Shown here in pieces: positions 29,317 to 40,480 of a stretch of DNA of 64,000 nt. The stretch comes from Pseudomonadota bacterium (GTDB lineage Bacteria > Pseudomonadota > Gammaproteobacteria > Burkholderiales > Rhodocyclaceae). The stretch spans positions 187,435-251,434 of the forward strand of contig JAFEFC010000011.1 in NCBI GenBank assembly GCA_018240785.1, given 5' to 3'. The translations under genes and the position numbers were made by a program. The notes under the pieces are model-generated. The model was not told the origin of the DNA. It saw nothing but the letters and a program-made list of their open reading frames with translations, and did not search any database. Each line of letters begins with the position of its first letter. Position 1 is the first letter of the stretch.

Positions 29317-30453
29317 CTAGTGCACCTGCAGCGCGTCGACGGCTTCCACGCGGTGCGCCTCGGCGAGGTAGTCGCGCGAGCGCATCTCGATCAGGCGGCT
29401 CACCGTACGCACGAACTCGTGCGCGTTCTGGCCCTCGACGTAGAGCTCGTGCGCCTCGACCTCGGCGCTCATGATGAGCTTGACGCGGTGGTCGTACAGC
29501 ACGTCGATGAGCCAGGTGAAGCGGCGCGCCTCCGCGGCGTTGCCGACGAGCATCTTCGGCACCTTCGACAGCAGCACGGTGTGGTGCTCGCGCGCGATCT
29601 CGAGGTAGTCATTCTGCGAGCGCGGGCCGCCGCACAGGGTGGCGAAATCGAACCAGATCACCCCGGGGGCGCGCCGCACGACCGGCAGCTTGCGCTCAAG
29701 GAGTTCGATCGTGCCGCCCTGGCCATCCCCGCCAGCAAGGCGGCGGAAATCGTCGCGCATCTTGCGCTCGGCGGCTTCGTCGGCAGGCACGAGATAGATC
29801 TCGATCTTCTCGAGTTGCCGCAGGCGGTAGTCGGTGCCGTGATCCACCTCGAAGACATCGAAGCGGCGCTTGATCATCTCGATGGTGGGCAGGAAGTTGA
29901 TGCGCATGAGCCCGTTGGGATAAAGCCCGTCGGGCGGGTAGTTTGAGGTCATCACGAAGATCACCCCACGCGCGAACAGCGCGTCGAGCAGCCGGCCGAG
30001 GATCATGGCGTCGGCGATGTCCGACACGTGGAACTCGTCGAAGCACAGCAACCGCGTCTGGCGCGCGATGCGATCGGCCACCTTCTGCAGCGGATCCGGT
30101 TCGTGGTTGTGGTTCTTCAGATCGTTCTGCACTTCCTGCATGAAGGCATGGAAGTGGGTGCGCCGCTTACGCTTGTAGGGCACCGAATCGAAGAAGCAGT
30201 CCATCAGGAAGCTCTTGCCGCGCCCCACCCCGCCCCAGAAATAGACGCTGCGCGGCATCGCCGGACGGGTGAAGAGCTTGCGCAGGGCACTGCTGCGCGC
30301 CGCCTTGAAGGCAAGCAGCTCGGTATAGAGCCTTTGCAGGCGCTGCGCCGCGGCACGCTGGGCGGGGTCGGACTTGTAGCCGCGCGCCTTGAGCAGGGCG
30401 TCGTAGGCGTCGAGCATGCCGTGCTCGGCCACCTTGAGGATGCGATGAGGCAT
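29317..30453 (-). CDS. zapE: Cell division ATPase ZapE (AFG1-like)
   Basis: A 378-residue P-loop ATPase of the AFG1/LACE1 family. In E. coli ZapE destabilises FtsZ polymers late in division, especially under low oxygen or heat (known). Walker A GGVGRGKS (about residue 72) and Walker B LLCFDEFHVSD are clear, followed by sensor-like VIFVMTSNYPPD. Start MPHRILKVAEHG at 30453 gives the E. coli length (375). It lies 103 bp after lpd with a repeat-like hairpin between, and 8 bp before the helicase. Confidence 0.95.
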   Translation of the reverse strand: MPHRILKVAEHGMLDAYDALLKARGYKSDPAQRAAAQRLQRLYTELLAFKAARSSALRKLFTRPAMPRSVYFWGGVGRGKSFLMDCFFDSVPYKRKRRTHFHAFMQEVQNDLKNHNHEPDPLQKVADRIARQTRLLCFDEFHVSDIADAMILGRLLDALFARGVIFVMTSNYPPDGLYPNGLMRINFLPTIEMIKRRFDVFEVDHGTDYRLRQLEKIEIYLVPADEAAERKMRDDFRRLAGGDGQGGTIELLERKLPVVRRAPGVIWFDFATLCGGPRSQNDYLEIAREHHTVLLSKVPKMLVGNAAEARRFTWLIDVLYDHRVKLIMSAEVEAHELYVEGQNAHEFVRTVSRLIEMRSRDYLAEAHRVEAVDALQVH

Positions 30454-30500
30454 GGGGAGATCGATTCCTGGCGTCGGACAGGTCCGAAATGTTAACGCAA

Positions 30501-30541
30501 CGAGGGGTGGGCGCGAGGATTCCCCCGCACCACACCCCTCG
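30501..30541 (-). repeat. Heptad-like repeat and hairpin between lpd and zapE
   Basis: CGAGGGGTG (30501-30509) and CACCCCTCG (30533-30541) are a perfect 9-bp inverted repeat. On the minus strand, 30520-30547 reads as four purine-rich heptads of the type GAGGTGC. It resembles the element after sucB in both motif and position. It may act as an mRNA-stabilising or attenuating hairpin. Confidence 0.5.
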
Positions 30542-30556
30542 CACCTCAAGCCTGGC

Positions 30557-31981
30557 TCAGAAGTGCAGCGGTCGCTTGTCGCAGGCGAGCGCCGCTTCGT
30601 GCACCACTTCGGACAGCGTCGGGTGCGCATGGCAGATGCGCGCCAGGTCTTCGCTGCAGCCGGCGAACTCCATCGCCACCACCGCTTCGGAGATCAGCTC
30701 CGACGCATTGGCGCCGATGATGTGAACGCCGAGGATGCGATCGGTGGCGGCGTCGGCCAGCATCTTGACGAAGCCGGTCGGGTCGCCCATGCCGAGGGCG
30801 CGACCATTGGCGAGGAAGGGGATCTTGCCCACCTTGTAGGCCACACCTTCCGCCTTCAACTGCTGCTCGGTCTTGCCCACCCACGCGATCTCGGGGCTGG
30901 TGTAGATGACCCAGGGGACGGTGTCGAAGTTGCAATGGCCGGCCTGACCTGCCATCAGTTCGGCGACCATCACCGCCTCTTCCATCGCCTTGTGCGCCAG
31001 CATCGGGCCGCGCACCACGTCGCCCACCGCCCACACGCCGGGCAGGTTGGTGCGGCAGTGGCCGTCGACTTCGATCTGGCCGCGCTCGTTGAGCTTGAGT
31101 CCCACCGCTTCCGGGTTCAGGCCCTGGGTGTTGGGCACGCGGCCCACGGACACGATCAGGCGGTCGGCCTCCAGCTTCTGGTCGGCACCGTCCTTGTCCT
31201 TGTAGTTGATCGTGACGCCCTTCTTGCCGACCTTGACCTCACCGATGGTGACGCCGAGCTTGATGTCCAGGCCCTGCTTGGTGAAGACCTTGAGCGCTTC
31301 CTTGGCCACATCCTTGTCGGCGGCACCGAGGAAATCCGGCAGCGCCTCGAGCACCGTCACTTCGGCGCCCACGCGGCGCCACACCGAGCCCATCTCCAGG
31401 CCGATGACGCCGGCGCCGATCACCGCCAGCTTCTTCGGCACGGCGTCGAGGTCGAGCGCGCCGACGTTGTCGCAGACGATCTTGTTATCGACCGGAATGC
31501 CCGGCAGATGGCGCGCCGACGAGCCGGTGGCGACGATCACCTGCCTGGCGGTGACGACTTCATCGCCGACCTGGACCTGCCAGCCGGCTTCGGCCTTGCC
31601 GACGAAGGCGCCGTGGCCGTTCAGCAGGGTGACCTTGTTCTTCTTGAACAGGCCCTTGATGCCGCCGGTGAGCTGATCGACGATGCCGGCCTTGCGGGCG
31701 ATCATCTTGCTGACATCGATCTTGGGCGTGCCGACGCTGATGCCCTGCCCTTCGAAGGCGTGACCCGCTTCCTCGAACAGGTGCGAGGTATGCAGCAGCG
31801 CCTTGGAGGGGATGCAGCCGACGTTCAGGCAGGTGCCGCCCAGGCGCGGCTCGCCTTTCGGGTCGGCATAGGGATTGGATTCGCAGCAGGCGGTCTTGAA
31901 GCCGAGCTGCGCGGCGCGGATCGCGGCCACATAGCCGCCGGGGCCGCCGCCGATGACGAGGACGTCGAATTCTTTGGACAT
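30557..31981 (-). CDS. lpdA: Dihydrolipoyl dehydrogenase (E3)
   Basis: Reoxidises the dihydrolipoyl groups of the 2-oxoglutarate (and possibly other) dehydrogenase complexes, passing electrons through FAD to NAD. The 474-residue protein has the FAD motif [18 protein letters not shown], the redox pair in [17 protein letters not shown], the NAD motif [20 protein letters not shown] and the active-site His in [11 protein letters not shown]. There is no N-terminal lipoyl domain, unlike some betaproteobacterial PDH-linked E3. The frame upstream of 31981 runs through the intergenic repeat and is not coding. Confidence 0.96.
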   Translation of the reverse strand: MSKEFDVLVIGGGPGGYVAAIRAAQLGFKTACCESNPYADPKGEPRLGGTCLNVGCIPSKALLHTSHLFEEAGHAFEGQGISVGTPKIDVSKMIARKAGIVDQLTGGIKGLFKKNKVTLLNGHGAFVGKAEAGWQVQVGDEVVTARQVIVATGSSARHLPGIPVDNKIVCDNVGALDLDAVPKKLAVIGAGVIGLEMGSVWRRVGAEVTVLEALPDFLGAADKDVAKEALKVFTKQGLDIKLGVTIGEVKVGKKGVTINYKDKDGADQKLEADRLIVSVGRVPNTQGLNPEAVGLKLNERGQIEVDGHCRTNLPGVWAVGDVVRGPMLAHKAMEEAVMVAELMAGQAGHCNFDTVPWVIYTSPEIAWVGKTEQQLKAEGVAYKVGKIPFLANGRALGMGDPTGFVKMLADAATDRILGVHIIGANASELISEAVVAMEFAGCSEDLARICHAHPTLSEVVHEAALACDKRPLHF

Positions 31982-32003
31982 AGGTGCTCCGTAAGGAGTT
32001 GGG

Positions 32004-32105
32004 TGTCGGAAGTCAGGTGTCAGGTGCTTGGAGGGCGCCCTTGCGGGGCGCCAGCAGAACGCAGGGCGTGAGGTGCGGGGCTCCCCGGACCTCACGCCTC
32101 ACCTC
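32004..32105 (-). repeat. Heptad-repeat tract with long hairpin between sucB and lpd
   Basis: Two parts. 32005-32025 is three tandem heptads (consensus GTCAGGT, the last two identical). 32065-32074 and 32089-32098 are a perfect 10-bp inverted repeat (GGCGTGAGGT / ACCTCACGCC) enclosing a second 5-bp stem CGGGG-CT-CCCCG (76-80 with 83-87). On the minus strand the hairpin begins a few bases after the sucB stop and precedes lpd. It looks like a mobile or amplified intergenic repeat rather than a terminator, since no T-run follows. Confidence 0.6.
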
Positions 32106-32108
32106 TCC

Positions 32109-33296
32109 TTACACGTCGAGGATCAGGCGAGCCGGATCTTCCAGCGCTTCCTTCATCGTCACCAGGCCGAGCACCGCCTCGCGACCGTCGATGATGCGAT
32201 GGTCGTAGGACATGGCCAGGTAGTTGATCGGACGGATCACGATCTGGCCGTTCTCCACCACCGGGCGGTCCTTGGTCGCGTGGATGCCGAGGATGGCCGA
32301 CTGCGGCGGGTTGATGATCGGCGTCGACAGCATCGAACCGAACACGCCGCCGTTGGAGATGGAGAAGGTGCCGCCGGAGAGCTCTTCCAGCGTCAGCTTG
32401 CCGTTCTTGGCCTTGTCGCCGAACTCGGCGATCTTCTTCTCGATGTCGGCGATGGACATCGATTCGGCGTTGCGCAGGATGGGCACCACCAGGCCGCGCG
32501 GCGAACCGACCGCGATGCCGATGTCGATGTAGCCGTGATAGACGATGTCGTTGCCATCGACCGAGGCGTTCAGGATCGGGAACTTCTTCAACGCGGCGAC
32601 GGCGGCCTTGACGAAGAAGCCCATGAAACCCAGGCGCACGCCGTGCGCCTTCTCGAACTTCTCGCCGTACTGCTTGCGCAGCGCCATCACCGGGCCCATG
32701 TTCACTTCGTTGAACGTGGTCAGGATGGCGTTCTCGTTCTTCGACTGGATCAGGCGCTCGGCGATGCGGGCACGCAGGCGCGTCATCGGCACGCGCTCTT
32801 CGGGACGATCGCCGGCCAGCGTGACCGGGGCCATGGCAGCAGGCGCCGCAGCGGCGGCGCGCGGTGCCTGGGCGGCGACCGCATCTTCCTTGGTCACGCG
32901 ACCACCACGGCCGCTGCCCGCCACGTCGGCGGCAGCCACGCCCTTCTCTTCCAGGATCTTGCGCGCAGCCGGGCTGGCGGCGCCGGCGGCAGCGGCCGGA
33001 GCCGCGGCAGCAGGTGCTGCAGCGGCAGCCGGAGCTGCGGCGCCGGCTGCCGCCTTGGCCTCGGTGTCGATCTGAGCGATCAGCTCACCGGAGGCGACGG
33101 TGTCGCCGTTGGCCTTGATGATCTTCACCAGCACGCCGTCGGCCGGGGCCGGCGTCTCGAGCACGACCTTGTCGGTCTCGATGTCGATCAGGTTCTCGTC
33201 ACGCGAGACGGCCTCGCCTTCCTTCTTGTGCCAGGAAACCAGCGTGGCCTCGGACACGGATTCGGACAACTGCGGAACTTTGACTTCGATCAGCAT
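32109..33296 (-). CDS. sucB: 2-oxoglutarate dehydrogenase E2, dihydrolipoyl succinyltransferase
   Basis: A 395-residue E2 core enzyme. Layout: a single lipoyl domain (1-76) with the lipoylated Lys in IETDKVVLE, a flexible Ala-rich linker (about 80-115), a peripheral-subunit-binding domain ([20 protein letters not shown]) and the catalytic domain with the active-site motif [13 protein letters not shown] at the C-terminus. It transfers the succinyl group to CoA. It follows sucA by 24 bp. Confidence 0.96.
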   Translation of the reverse strand: MLIEVKVPQLSESVSEATLVSWHKKEGEAVSRDENLIDIETDKVVLETPAPADGVLVKIIKANGDTVASGELIAQIDTEAKAAAGAAAPAAAAAPAAAAPAAAAGAASPAARKILEEKGVAAADVAGSGRGGRVTKEDAVAAQAPRAAAAAPAAMAPVTLAGDRPEERVPMTRLRARIAERLIQSKNENAILTTFNEVNMGPVMALRKQYGEKFEKAHGVRLGFMGFFVKAAVAALKKFPILNASVDGNDIVYHGYIDIGIAVGSPRGLVVPILRNAESMSIADIEKKIAEFGDKAKNGKLTLEELSGGTFSISNGGVFGSMLSTPIINPPQSAILGIHATKDRPVVENGQIVIRPINYLAMSYDHRIIDGREAVLGLVTMKEALEDPARLILDV

Positions 33297-33320
33297 GGAT
33301 CTCTCTCCCGATTTGCTTCG

Positions 33321-36170
33321 TTATACGTTGGGTGACTGCGGCGTGGTGTCCTGAATCGGACCGAAGGCATTCTCGATGACCGCCTTCTGTTGCTGGTTGT
33401 GCTTGGCGTAGTAGCCGACCGCGGGCGAGGCGGCGGCAGGACGGCTGACCAGCAGCAGGCGGCGCTTGCCGAGCACGTTGACGAGGTGTTGACGCGAGAC
33501 CAGCCAGTACCACGCCCCCTGGTTGCGCGGCTCTTCCTGGCACCACACCACTTCCTTGGCATTCGGGAACTGGTTGATGGCCTTGGCGAACTCCTCCGCC
33601 GGGAACGGGTACAACTGTTCCAGCCGCACCAGTGCGGTGTCGGTGATCTTGTTCTCGCGGCGGTGCGCCAGCAGCTCGTAATAGAGCTTGCCCTGGCACA
33701 TCACCACCCGCTTGACCTTCTTCGGATCGAGCTTCTCCACTTCCGGGATCACGGTCTGGAAGTGGCCATTGGCCAGCTCATCGATCGAAGACACCGCTTC
33801 CTTGTGGCGCAGCAGCGACTTCGGCGTGATGATGATCAGCGGCTTGCGCAGCTTGCGCAGCATCTGGCGGCGCAGCAGGTGGAAGATCTGCGCCGGCGTG
33901 GTCGGCACGCAGACCTGCCAGTTGTTTTCCGCGCAGTTCGTCATGTAGCGCTCGAGGCGTGCGGACGAGTGCTCGGGGCCCTGGCCCTCGTAGCCGTGCG
34001 GCAGCATCATCACGAGGCCGGCGAGGCGGCCCCACTTGGCTTCGCCCGAGCTGATGAACTGGTCGATGACGACCTGGGCGCCGTTGGCGAAGTCGCCAAA
34101 CTGCGCTTCCCACACCACGAGTTCGTTGGGCTCACCAGTGGCATAGCCGTATTCGAACGCCAGCACCGCCTCTTCGGACAGCACCGAGTCGTAGCACTGG
34201 AAGCGGGCCTGGCCGTCCTGGATGTGGTCCAGCGGCTTGAAGGTGCCTTCGTCCCAGCGCTCGCGCTTCTGGTCGTGCAGCACCGCATGGCGATGGAAGA
34301 AGGTGCCCCGGCCGACGTCCTCGCCCGACAGGCGGACGCCGAACCCCTGCGCCAGCAGGCTCGCATAGGCGAGGTTCTCGCCCATGCCCCAGTCGAGCGG
34401 CAACTCGCCGCGGCCCATCGCGGCACGATCGTCGATGATCTTCTTGACGCGCGAGTGCATGGCAAAACCGTCCGGCGTCGTCGTCAGGCGCTCGGCGAGC
34501 CGCTTGATCTCCTGCACGGGAATCGCGGTGTCGCCCTCGTCGGTGTAGGGCTGCTTGAGGAAGGGTGACCAGTCGGTCGAGAACTGGCGCTGATGACCCG
34601 ACAACACCGGGTTGTAGAGCAGTTCGCCCTTGTCGAGGTGATCGCGATACTGGGCGATCATCTGCTCGGGCTCGTCGGCACCGCAGGTGCCTTCGGCGAT
34701 CAGGCGGTCGGCATACAGCTTGCGCGTGCCCGGATGCTGCTGGATCTTGCGGTACATCAGCGGCTGCGTGACCATCGGCTCGTCCTGCTCGTTGTGGCCG
34801 AGCTTGCGGAAGCAGATGATGTCGACGACGACGTCCTTCTTGAACTGCTGGCGGAATTCCACCGCCAGCGCGGTGACGAAGGCCACCGCCTCGGGATCGT
34901 CGCCATTGACGTGGAAGATCGGCGCTTCGACCATCTTGAAGATGTCGGTGCAGTACAGCGACGAGCGATAGTCGCGCGGATCGGACGTGGTGAAGCCGAT
35001 CTGGTTGTTGATGACGATGTGGACCGTGCCGCCCGTACCGTAGCCGCGGGTCTGCGAGAAGTTCAGCATCTCCTGGTTCACGCCCTGGCCCGCCACGGCC
35101 GAGTCACCGTGGATCAGCACCGGGATGACCTGGCTCTTGTCCGCGTCCTGGCGGCGAAGCTGGCGCGCATAAACCGAGCCCTCCACCACCGGGTTGATGA
35201 TCTCGAGGTGCGACGGGTTGAAGGCGAGCGTCAGGTGCATCGGGCCGCCCGGCGTCATGACGTCGCTCGAGAAGCCGAGGTGGTACTTCACGTCGCCGGC
35301 GGTCAGGTCGAGCGCGGCCTTGCCCTCGAATTCGGAGAACAGCATCGCGGGCGACTTGCCCAGCGTATTGACGAGCACGTTCAGGCGGCCGCGGTGGGCC
35401 ATGCCGATCACCACTTCCTGGCCACCGAGGCTGCCAGCGACGCGGATCAGTTCGTCCATGGCGACGATGGCCGACTCGCCACCTTCCAGCGAGAAGCGCT
35501 TCTGGCCGACGTAGCGGGTGTGCAGGTAGCGCTCCAGCGTCTCGGCGGCGGTGGCGCGCTCGAGCAGACGCTTCTTCATCTCGGCGGAGAACTTCGGCGT
35601 GCCGCGCACGCTTTCGAGGCGGCTCTGGATCCAGCGCTTCTGACCGATGTCGGTCATGTACATGTATTCGGCGCCAATCGAGCCGCAGTAGGTCTGGCGC
35701 AGTGCCTCGAGGATCTCGCGCAGGCTGGCGTGCTCGGTCGAGAAGCCGTGGAAGGAGCCGACGTTGAAGGTCTGCGACAGGTCGGCTTCGGTGAAGCCGT
35801 AGTAGGACGGCTCGAGTTCGGTGATCTGCGGACGCTCGGTGCGCTTGAGCGGATCGAGGTTGGCCCAGCGATTACCGAGGAAGCGATAGGCGTTGATCAG
35901 TTGCAGCACCGATACCTGGCGCTTGTCTTCGCCGCCGGCGACGACCGTGCGGACCGGGCCGCGCTTGGCCATCTGTTCGAAGGCCGCGATCACCGGACCG
36001 TGCGCCACGTCGCGCGTCGCAGCGCCTGCCTGCGCCTGCAGCGCGTCGAAATAGCTGCGCCACTCGTCCGGCACCGAAGCCGGGTCGGCGAGATAATTTT
36101 CGTAGAGCTCTTCGATGAACGGCGCGTTGGCACCGAACAAATGCGAAGTCTGTTCGAGTTGCTTCATCAT
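33321..36170 (-). CDS. sucA: 2-oxoglutarate dehydrogenase E1
   Basis: The thiamine-diphosphate E1 component, 949 residues. The N-terminal E1o-specific segment (NAPFIEELYENYLADPASVP) binds the E2 core. Catalytic segments include GMAHRGRLNVLVNTLGKSP, HGDSAVAGQGVNQE and HIVINNQIGFTTSDP. The C-terminal pyrimidine-binding domain includes LPHGYEGQGPEHSSARLER. Start at 36170 (MMKQLEQT) has AAAGGTGG upstream; 36167 is also possible. A terminator after gltA, about 80 bases upstream, suggests a separate promoter: CGGACA-17-TATCCG with TGC preceding is the best candidate. Confidence 0.96.
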   Translation of the reverse strand: MMKQLEQTSHLFGANAPFIEELYENYLADPASVPDEWRSYFDALQAQAGAATRDVAHGPVIAAFEQMAKRGPVRTVVAGGEDKRQVSVLQLINAYRFLGNRWANLDPLKRTERPQITELEPSYYGFTEADLSQTFNVGSFHGFSTEHASLREILEALRQTYCGSIGAEYMYMTDIGQKRWIQSRLESVRGTPKFSAEMKKRLLERATAAETLERYLHTRYVGQKRFSLEGGESAIVAMDELIRVAGSLGGQEVVIGMAHRGRLNVLVNTLGKSPAMLFSEFEGKAALDLTAGDVKYHLGFSSDVMTPGGPMHLTLAFNPSHLEIINPVVEGSVYARQLRRQDADKSQVIPVLIHGDSAVAGQGVNQEMLNFSQTRGYGTGGTVHIVINNQIGFTTSDPRDYRSSLYCTDIFKMVEAPIFHVNGDDPEAVAFVTALAVEFRQQFKKDVVVDIICFRKLGHNEQDEPMVTQPLMYRKIQQHPGTRKLYADRLIAEGTCGADEPEQMIAQYRDHLDKGELLYNPVLSGHQRQFSTDWSPFLKQPYTDEGDTAIPVQEIKRLAERLTTTPDGFAMHSRVKKIIDDRAAMGRGELPLDWGMGENLAYASLLAQGFGVRLSGEDVGRGTFFHRHAVLHDQKRERWDEGTFKPLDHIQDGQARFQCYDSVLSEEAVLAFEYGYATGEPNELVVWEAQFGDFANGAQVVIDQFISSGEAKWGRLAGLVMMLPHGYEGQGPEHSSARLERYMTNCAENNWQVCVPTTPAQIFHLLRRQMLRKLRKPLIIITPKSLLRHKEAVSSIDELANGHFQTVIPEVEKLDPKKVKRVVMCQGKLYYELLAHRRENKITDTALVRLEQLYPFPAEEFAKAINQFPNAKEVVWCQEEPRNQGAWYWLVSRQHLVNVLGKRRLLLVSRPAAASPAVGYYAKHNQQQKAVIENAFGPIQDTTPQSPNV

Positions 36171-36250
36171 GATGAAAGCCACCTTTGGGTCTTCTGTTGC
36201 CCCGCATGGGGTGTTCTGGCGGATAGCACGGCCCAGCCCTGCTGTCCGAA

Positions 36251-36289
36251 GGAAAAACGGGATGGCCGCGCACGCGCGACCATCCCGTT
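36251..36289 (-). terminator. Terminator of the sdh-gltA operon
   Basis: AACGGGATGG (36256-36265) and CCATCCCGTT (36280-36289) form a perfect 10-bp stem, with additional pairing inside. On the minus strand it runs directly into TTTTT. It lies 44 bases after the gltA stop and 80 bases before sucA. Confidence 0.85.
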
Positions 36290-36332
36290 GCAGCTATGTT
36301 CGACGGAGCCTCCCCTCCCTCTCCATCGACGC

Positions 36333-37628
<1,296 letters not shown>

Positions 37629-37690
37629 GGATCGTCCCTTCGGTTAGAAGTTTCTTACGACTTGTTCCATTTCATGACCCGCCTGCCGGA

Positions 37691-37939
37691 TCAGGCGCCC
37701 TGGGGGCGCCCGCTCAACAGGCCGATCATCTCTTTCCAGCGGTCCACCTCGCAGGGCTTGCTGCCATTGACCATCGCCCAGATGTCGTAGTCGTCGCAGC
37801 GCAGCAAGTCGTCGAGGTCCGCCACTTGATCGTCCGTGAGACGATCGAAGTGCTGCTCGAGGAAGCGTGTGAAGACCAGGTCGAGCTCCAGCAGAGCCCG
37901 CCGACATTGCCAGCGCACGCGTCCCCGGTTGATGCTCAT
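37691..37939 (-). CDS. sdhE: SDH assembly factor SdhE (FAD assembly)
   Basis: An 82-residue protein of the SdhE/Sdh5 family that promotes covalent attachment of FAD to SdhA. The helical core with RRALLELDLVFTRFLEQHF and the segment LLRCDDYDIWAMVNGSKPC are clear. The usual RGxxE motif reads R-A-L-L-E here (residues 14-18), with Ala replacing the conserved Gly. It sits 15 bp after sdhB, the expected place, so function is likely kept. Confidence 0.93.
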   Translation of the reverse strand: MSINRGRVRWQCRRALLELDLVFTRFLEQHFDRLTDDQVADLDDLLRCDDYDIWAMVNGSKPCEVDRWKEMIGLLSGRPQGA

Positions 37940-37954
37940 GTCGTTTCGCCCTCG

Positions 37955-38665
37955 TCAGATCGCACGACGGACCATCATGTCCTTGATCTTGCCGATCGCG
38001 CGGGTCGGGTTCAGACCCTTCGGACAGACGTCGACGCAGTTCATGATGGAGTGGCAGCGGAACAGCCGATACGGATCCTCGAGGTTGTCGAGGCGCGCGT
38101 TGGTGTCCTGGTCGCGGGTGTCGGCGAGGAAGCGGTAGGCTGCAAGCAGACCGGCCGGACCGACGAACTTGTCGGGGTTCCACCAGAACGACGGGCAGGA
38201 CGTCGAGCAGCACGCGCACAGGATGCACTCGTACAGGCCGTTGAGCTCTTCGCGCTCTTCCGGCGACTGCAGGCGCTCACGCTCCGGCGGCGGGTCGTTG
38301 TTGACCAGGTAGGGCTTGATCGAGTGGTACTGCTTGAAGAACTGCGTCATGTCCACGATCAGGTCGCGGATCACCGGCAGGCCCGGCAGCGGACGCAGGG
38401 TGATGGGCTGCGCCAGGCTGTCGATGTCGGTCAGGCACGCCAGGCCGTTCTTGCCGTTGATGTTCATCGCGTCCGAACCGCACACGCCTTCACGGCAAGA
38501 GCGGCGGAAGGACATCGAATCGTCCTTGGCACGCAGGCGGACGAGCGCGTCGAGCAGCTTCTTGTCGGAAGGCTCGAGCTCGACCGAGATGTCCTGCATG
38601 TACGGCTTCTCGTCCTTGTCCGGATCGTAGCGGTAGATCTTGAATTGAACGGTACGCTTGGTCAT
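37955..38665 (-). CDS. sdhB: Succinate dehydrogenase iron-sulfur subunit
   Basis: A 236-residue electron-transfer subunit. Cysteine motifs for three clusters are intact: CREGVCGSDAMNINGKNGLAC for [2Fe-2S], and CILCACCSTSCPSFWW with CHSIMNCVDVCPKGLNP for [4Fe-4S] and [3Fe-4S]. It passes electrons from SdhA to quinone at the membrane. It follows sdhA by 19 bp. Confidence 0.97.
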   Translation of the reverse strand: MTKRTVQFKIYRYDPDKDEKPYMQDISVELEPSDKKLLDALVRLRAKDDSMSFRRSCREGVCGSDAMNINGKNGLACLTDIDSLAQPITLRPLPGLPVIRDLIVDMTQFFKQYHSIKPYLVNNDPPPERERLQSPEEREELNGLYECILCACCSTSCPSFWWNPDKFVGPAGLLAAYRFLADTRDQDTNARLDNLEDPYRLFRCHSIMNCVDVCPKGLNPTRAIGKIKDMMVRRAI

Positions 38666-38684
38666 GTGTGATTCTCCCGTGCGC

Positions 38685-40478
38685 TCAGTAGGTGCGCTTG
38701 GCGAGCGCGATCGGCTCGACGTCGTCGGACAGCGGCTTCAGGTTCACCGGCTTGTAGTCGAGGCGGTTGCCTTCCGAGTACCACAGCGTGTGCTTGAGCC
38801 AGTTCTTGTCGTCGCGACCGTTCGGGTTCTCCGCGGTGTCGGGCGCGTCGTCGCGGACATGGGCGCCACGCGATTCCTTGCGGGCCTCGGCCGACACCAT
38901 GGTCGCGCGCGCCACCTCGATCAGGTTGTCGAGTTCCAGCGCTTCCATGCGGGCGACGTTCCAGACCTTGGACTTGTCCTTGATCTCGGTGCGCTTGGCA
39001 CGCTCGGCGACGGCGGCGATCTTGGTCACGCCTTCACGGAGCAGCGCATCGAAGCGGAACACGCCGGCGTGCTTCTGCATGGTGCGGCGCATCTCGAGGC
39101 CGACATCGAACACGCTCTCGCCGCCAGTCTGTGAATCCAGGCGCGCGATGCGGGCGAGCGAAGCATCGGCGGCGTCTGCCGGCAGCGGCTTGAGGCTCAG
39201 GTTGCCAGCCTTGAAATCCTCGACAACGGTCTCGCCAGCCGACTTGCCGAACACCAGCAGGTCGAGCAGCGAGTTGGTACCGAGGCGGTTCGCACCGTGC
39301 ACCGAAGCACAGGCGCATTCGCCCGCGGCGTAGAACCCTTGCACCGGCGCGTTGGGGTTGCCGTCCTTCGGCACCACGACCTGGCCCTTGTAGTTGGTCG
39401 GAATGCCGCCCATCTGGTAGTGGCAGGTCGGCACGACCGGGATCGGCGCCTTGATCGGGTCGACGCCGGCGAACTGGATCGCGATCTCGCGGATGCCAGG
39501 CAGGCGCTTCATGATGGTCTCGGGCGACAGGTGCGTAATGTCGAGCAGCACGTGATCCTTGTCGGGACCGCAACCACGACCTTCATTGATCTCGGTGACC
39601 ATCGAGCGCGACACCACGTCACGCGAGGCGAGATCCTTCAGGTTGGGCGCATAGCGCTCCATGAAACGCTCGCCCGACGCGTTGCGCAGGATGCCACCTT
39701 CGCCGCGCACGCCTTCGGTGATCAGCACACCCGCGCCGGCCACGCCGGTCGGGTGGAACTGCCAGAACTCCATGTCTTCCAGCGGGATGCCGGCACGCGC
39801 CGCCATGCCCACGCCGTCGCCGGTGTTGATGAAGGCGTTGGTCGAGGAGTAATAGATGCGTCCGGCACCGCCGGTGGCGAAGATGGTGGCCTTGGAATGG
39901 AAGATCGAGACTTCGCCCGTTTCCATTTCCATCGCCGTCACGCCCAGCACATCGCCGTCGGCGTTGCGGATCAGGTCGAGGGCCATCCATTCGACGAAGA
40001 ACTGGGTGTTGGCGCGCACGTTGCGCTGGTACAGCGCATGCAGCATGGCGTGGCCGGTACGGTCGGCCGCGGCACACGAGCGCATCACCGGCGCCTGACC
40101 GTAGTTCATCGAGTGGCCACCGAACGGACGCTGGTAGATCTTGCCGTTGTCGGTGCGGTCGAACGGCATGCCGTAGTGCTCGAGCTCGATGACGACCTCA
40201 TTGGCCTTCTTGCACATGAACTCGATCGCATCCTGGTCGCCCAGCCAGTCCGAGCCTTTGACGGTGTCGTACATGTGCCAGTGCCAGTTATCCTCGGTCG
40301 AGTTGCCGAGCGAGGCCGCCACGCCGCCCTGCGCCGCCACGGTGTGCGAGCGGGTCGGGAACACCTTGGTCAGGACGGCGGTCTTGAGGCCGGCTTCGGA
40401 GAGTTGCAGGGCCGCCCGCAGGCCGGCACCGCCGGCACCGACGATGACCGCATCAAAGGTACGCTTCGCGACGTTCAC
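38685..40478 (-). CDS. sdhA: Succinate dehydrogenase flavoprotein subunit (GTG start)
   Basis: A 597-residue flavoprotein oxidising succinate to fumarate. FAD-binding GAGGAGLRAALQLSEAG, the flavinylated His in TRSHTVAAQGG and the catalytic Arg region (HPTGVAGAGVLITEGVRGEG) are present. The start is read as GTG at 40478: an ideal GGAGG lies 8 bases upstream, and the encoded VNVAKRTFDAVIVGAGG matches the family N-terminus. The longer ATG frame overlaps sdhD and is discarded. It begins 2 bases after the sdhD stop. Confidence 0.96.
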   Translation of the reverse strand: MNVAKRTFDAVIVGAGGAGLRAALQLSEAGLKTAVLTKVFPTRSHTVAAQGGVAASLGNSTEDNWHWHMYDTVKGSDWLGDQDAIEFMCKKANEVVIELEHYGMPFDRTDNGKIYQRPFGGHSMNYGQAPVMRSCAAADRTGHAMLHALYQRNVRANTQFFVEWMALDLIRNADGDVLGVTAMEMETGEVSIFHSKATIFATGGAGRIYYSSTNAFINTGDGVGMAARAGIPLEDMEFWQFHPTGVAGAGVLITEGVRGEGGILRNASGERFMERYAPNLKDLASRDVVSRSMVTEINEGRGCGPDKDHVLLDITHLSPETIMKRLPGIREIAIQFAGVDPIKAPIPVVPTCHYQMGGIPTNYKGQVVVPKDGNPNAPVQGFYAAGECACASVHGANRLGTNSLLDLLVFGKSAGETVVEDFKAGNLSLKPLPADAADASLARIARLDSQTGGESVFDVGLEMRRTMQKHAGVFRFDALLREGVTKIAAVAERAKRTEIKDKSKVWNVARMEALELDNLIEVARATMVSAEARKESRGAHVRDDAPDTAENPNGRDDKNWLKHTLWYSEGNRLDYKPVNLKPLSDDVEPIALAKRTY

Positions 40479-40480
40479 GC

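Noticed and set aside
31982-32095. N-terminal extension of lpd (38 extra residues)
   Set aside because: The extension translates the intergenic repeat tract, and E3 enzymes of this type begin at the [13 protein letters not shown] start.
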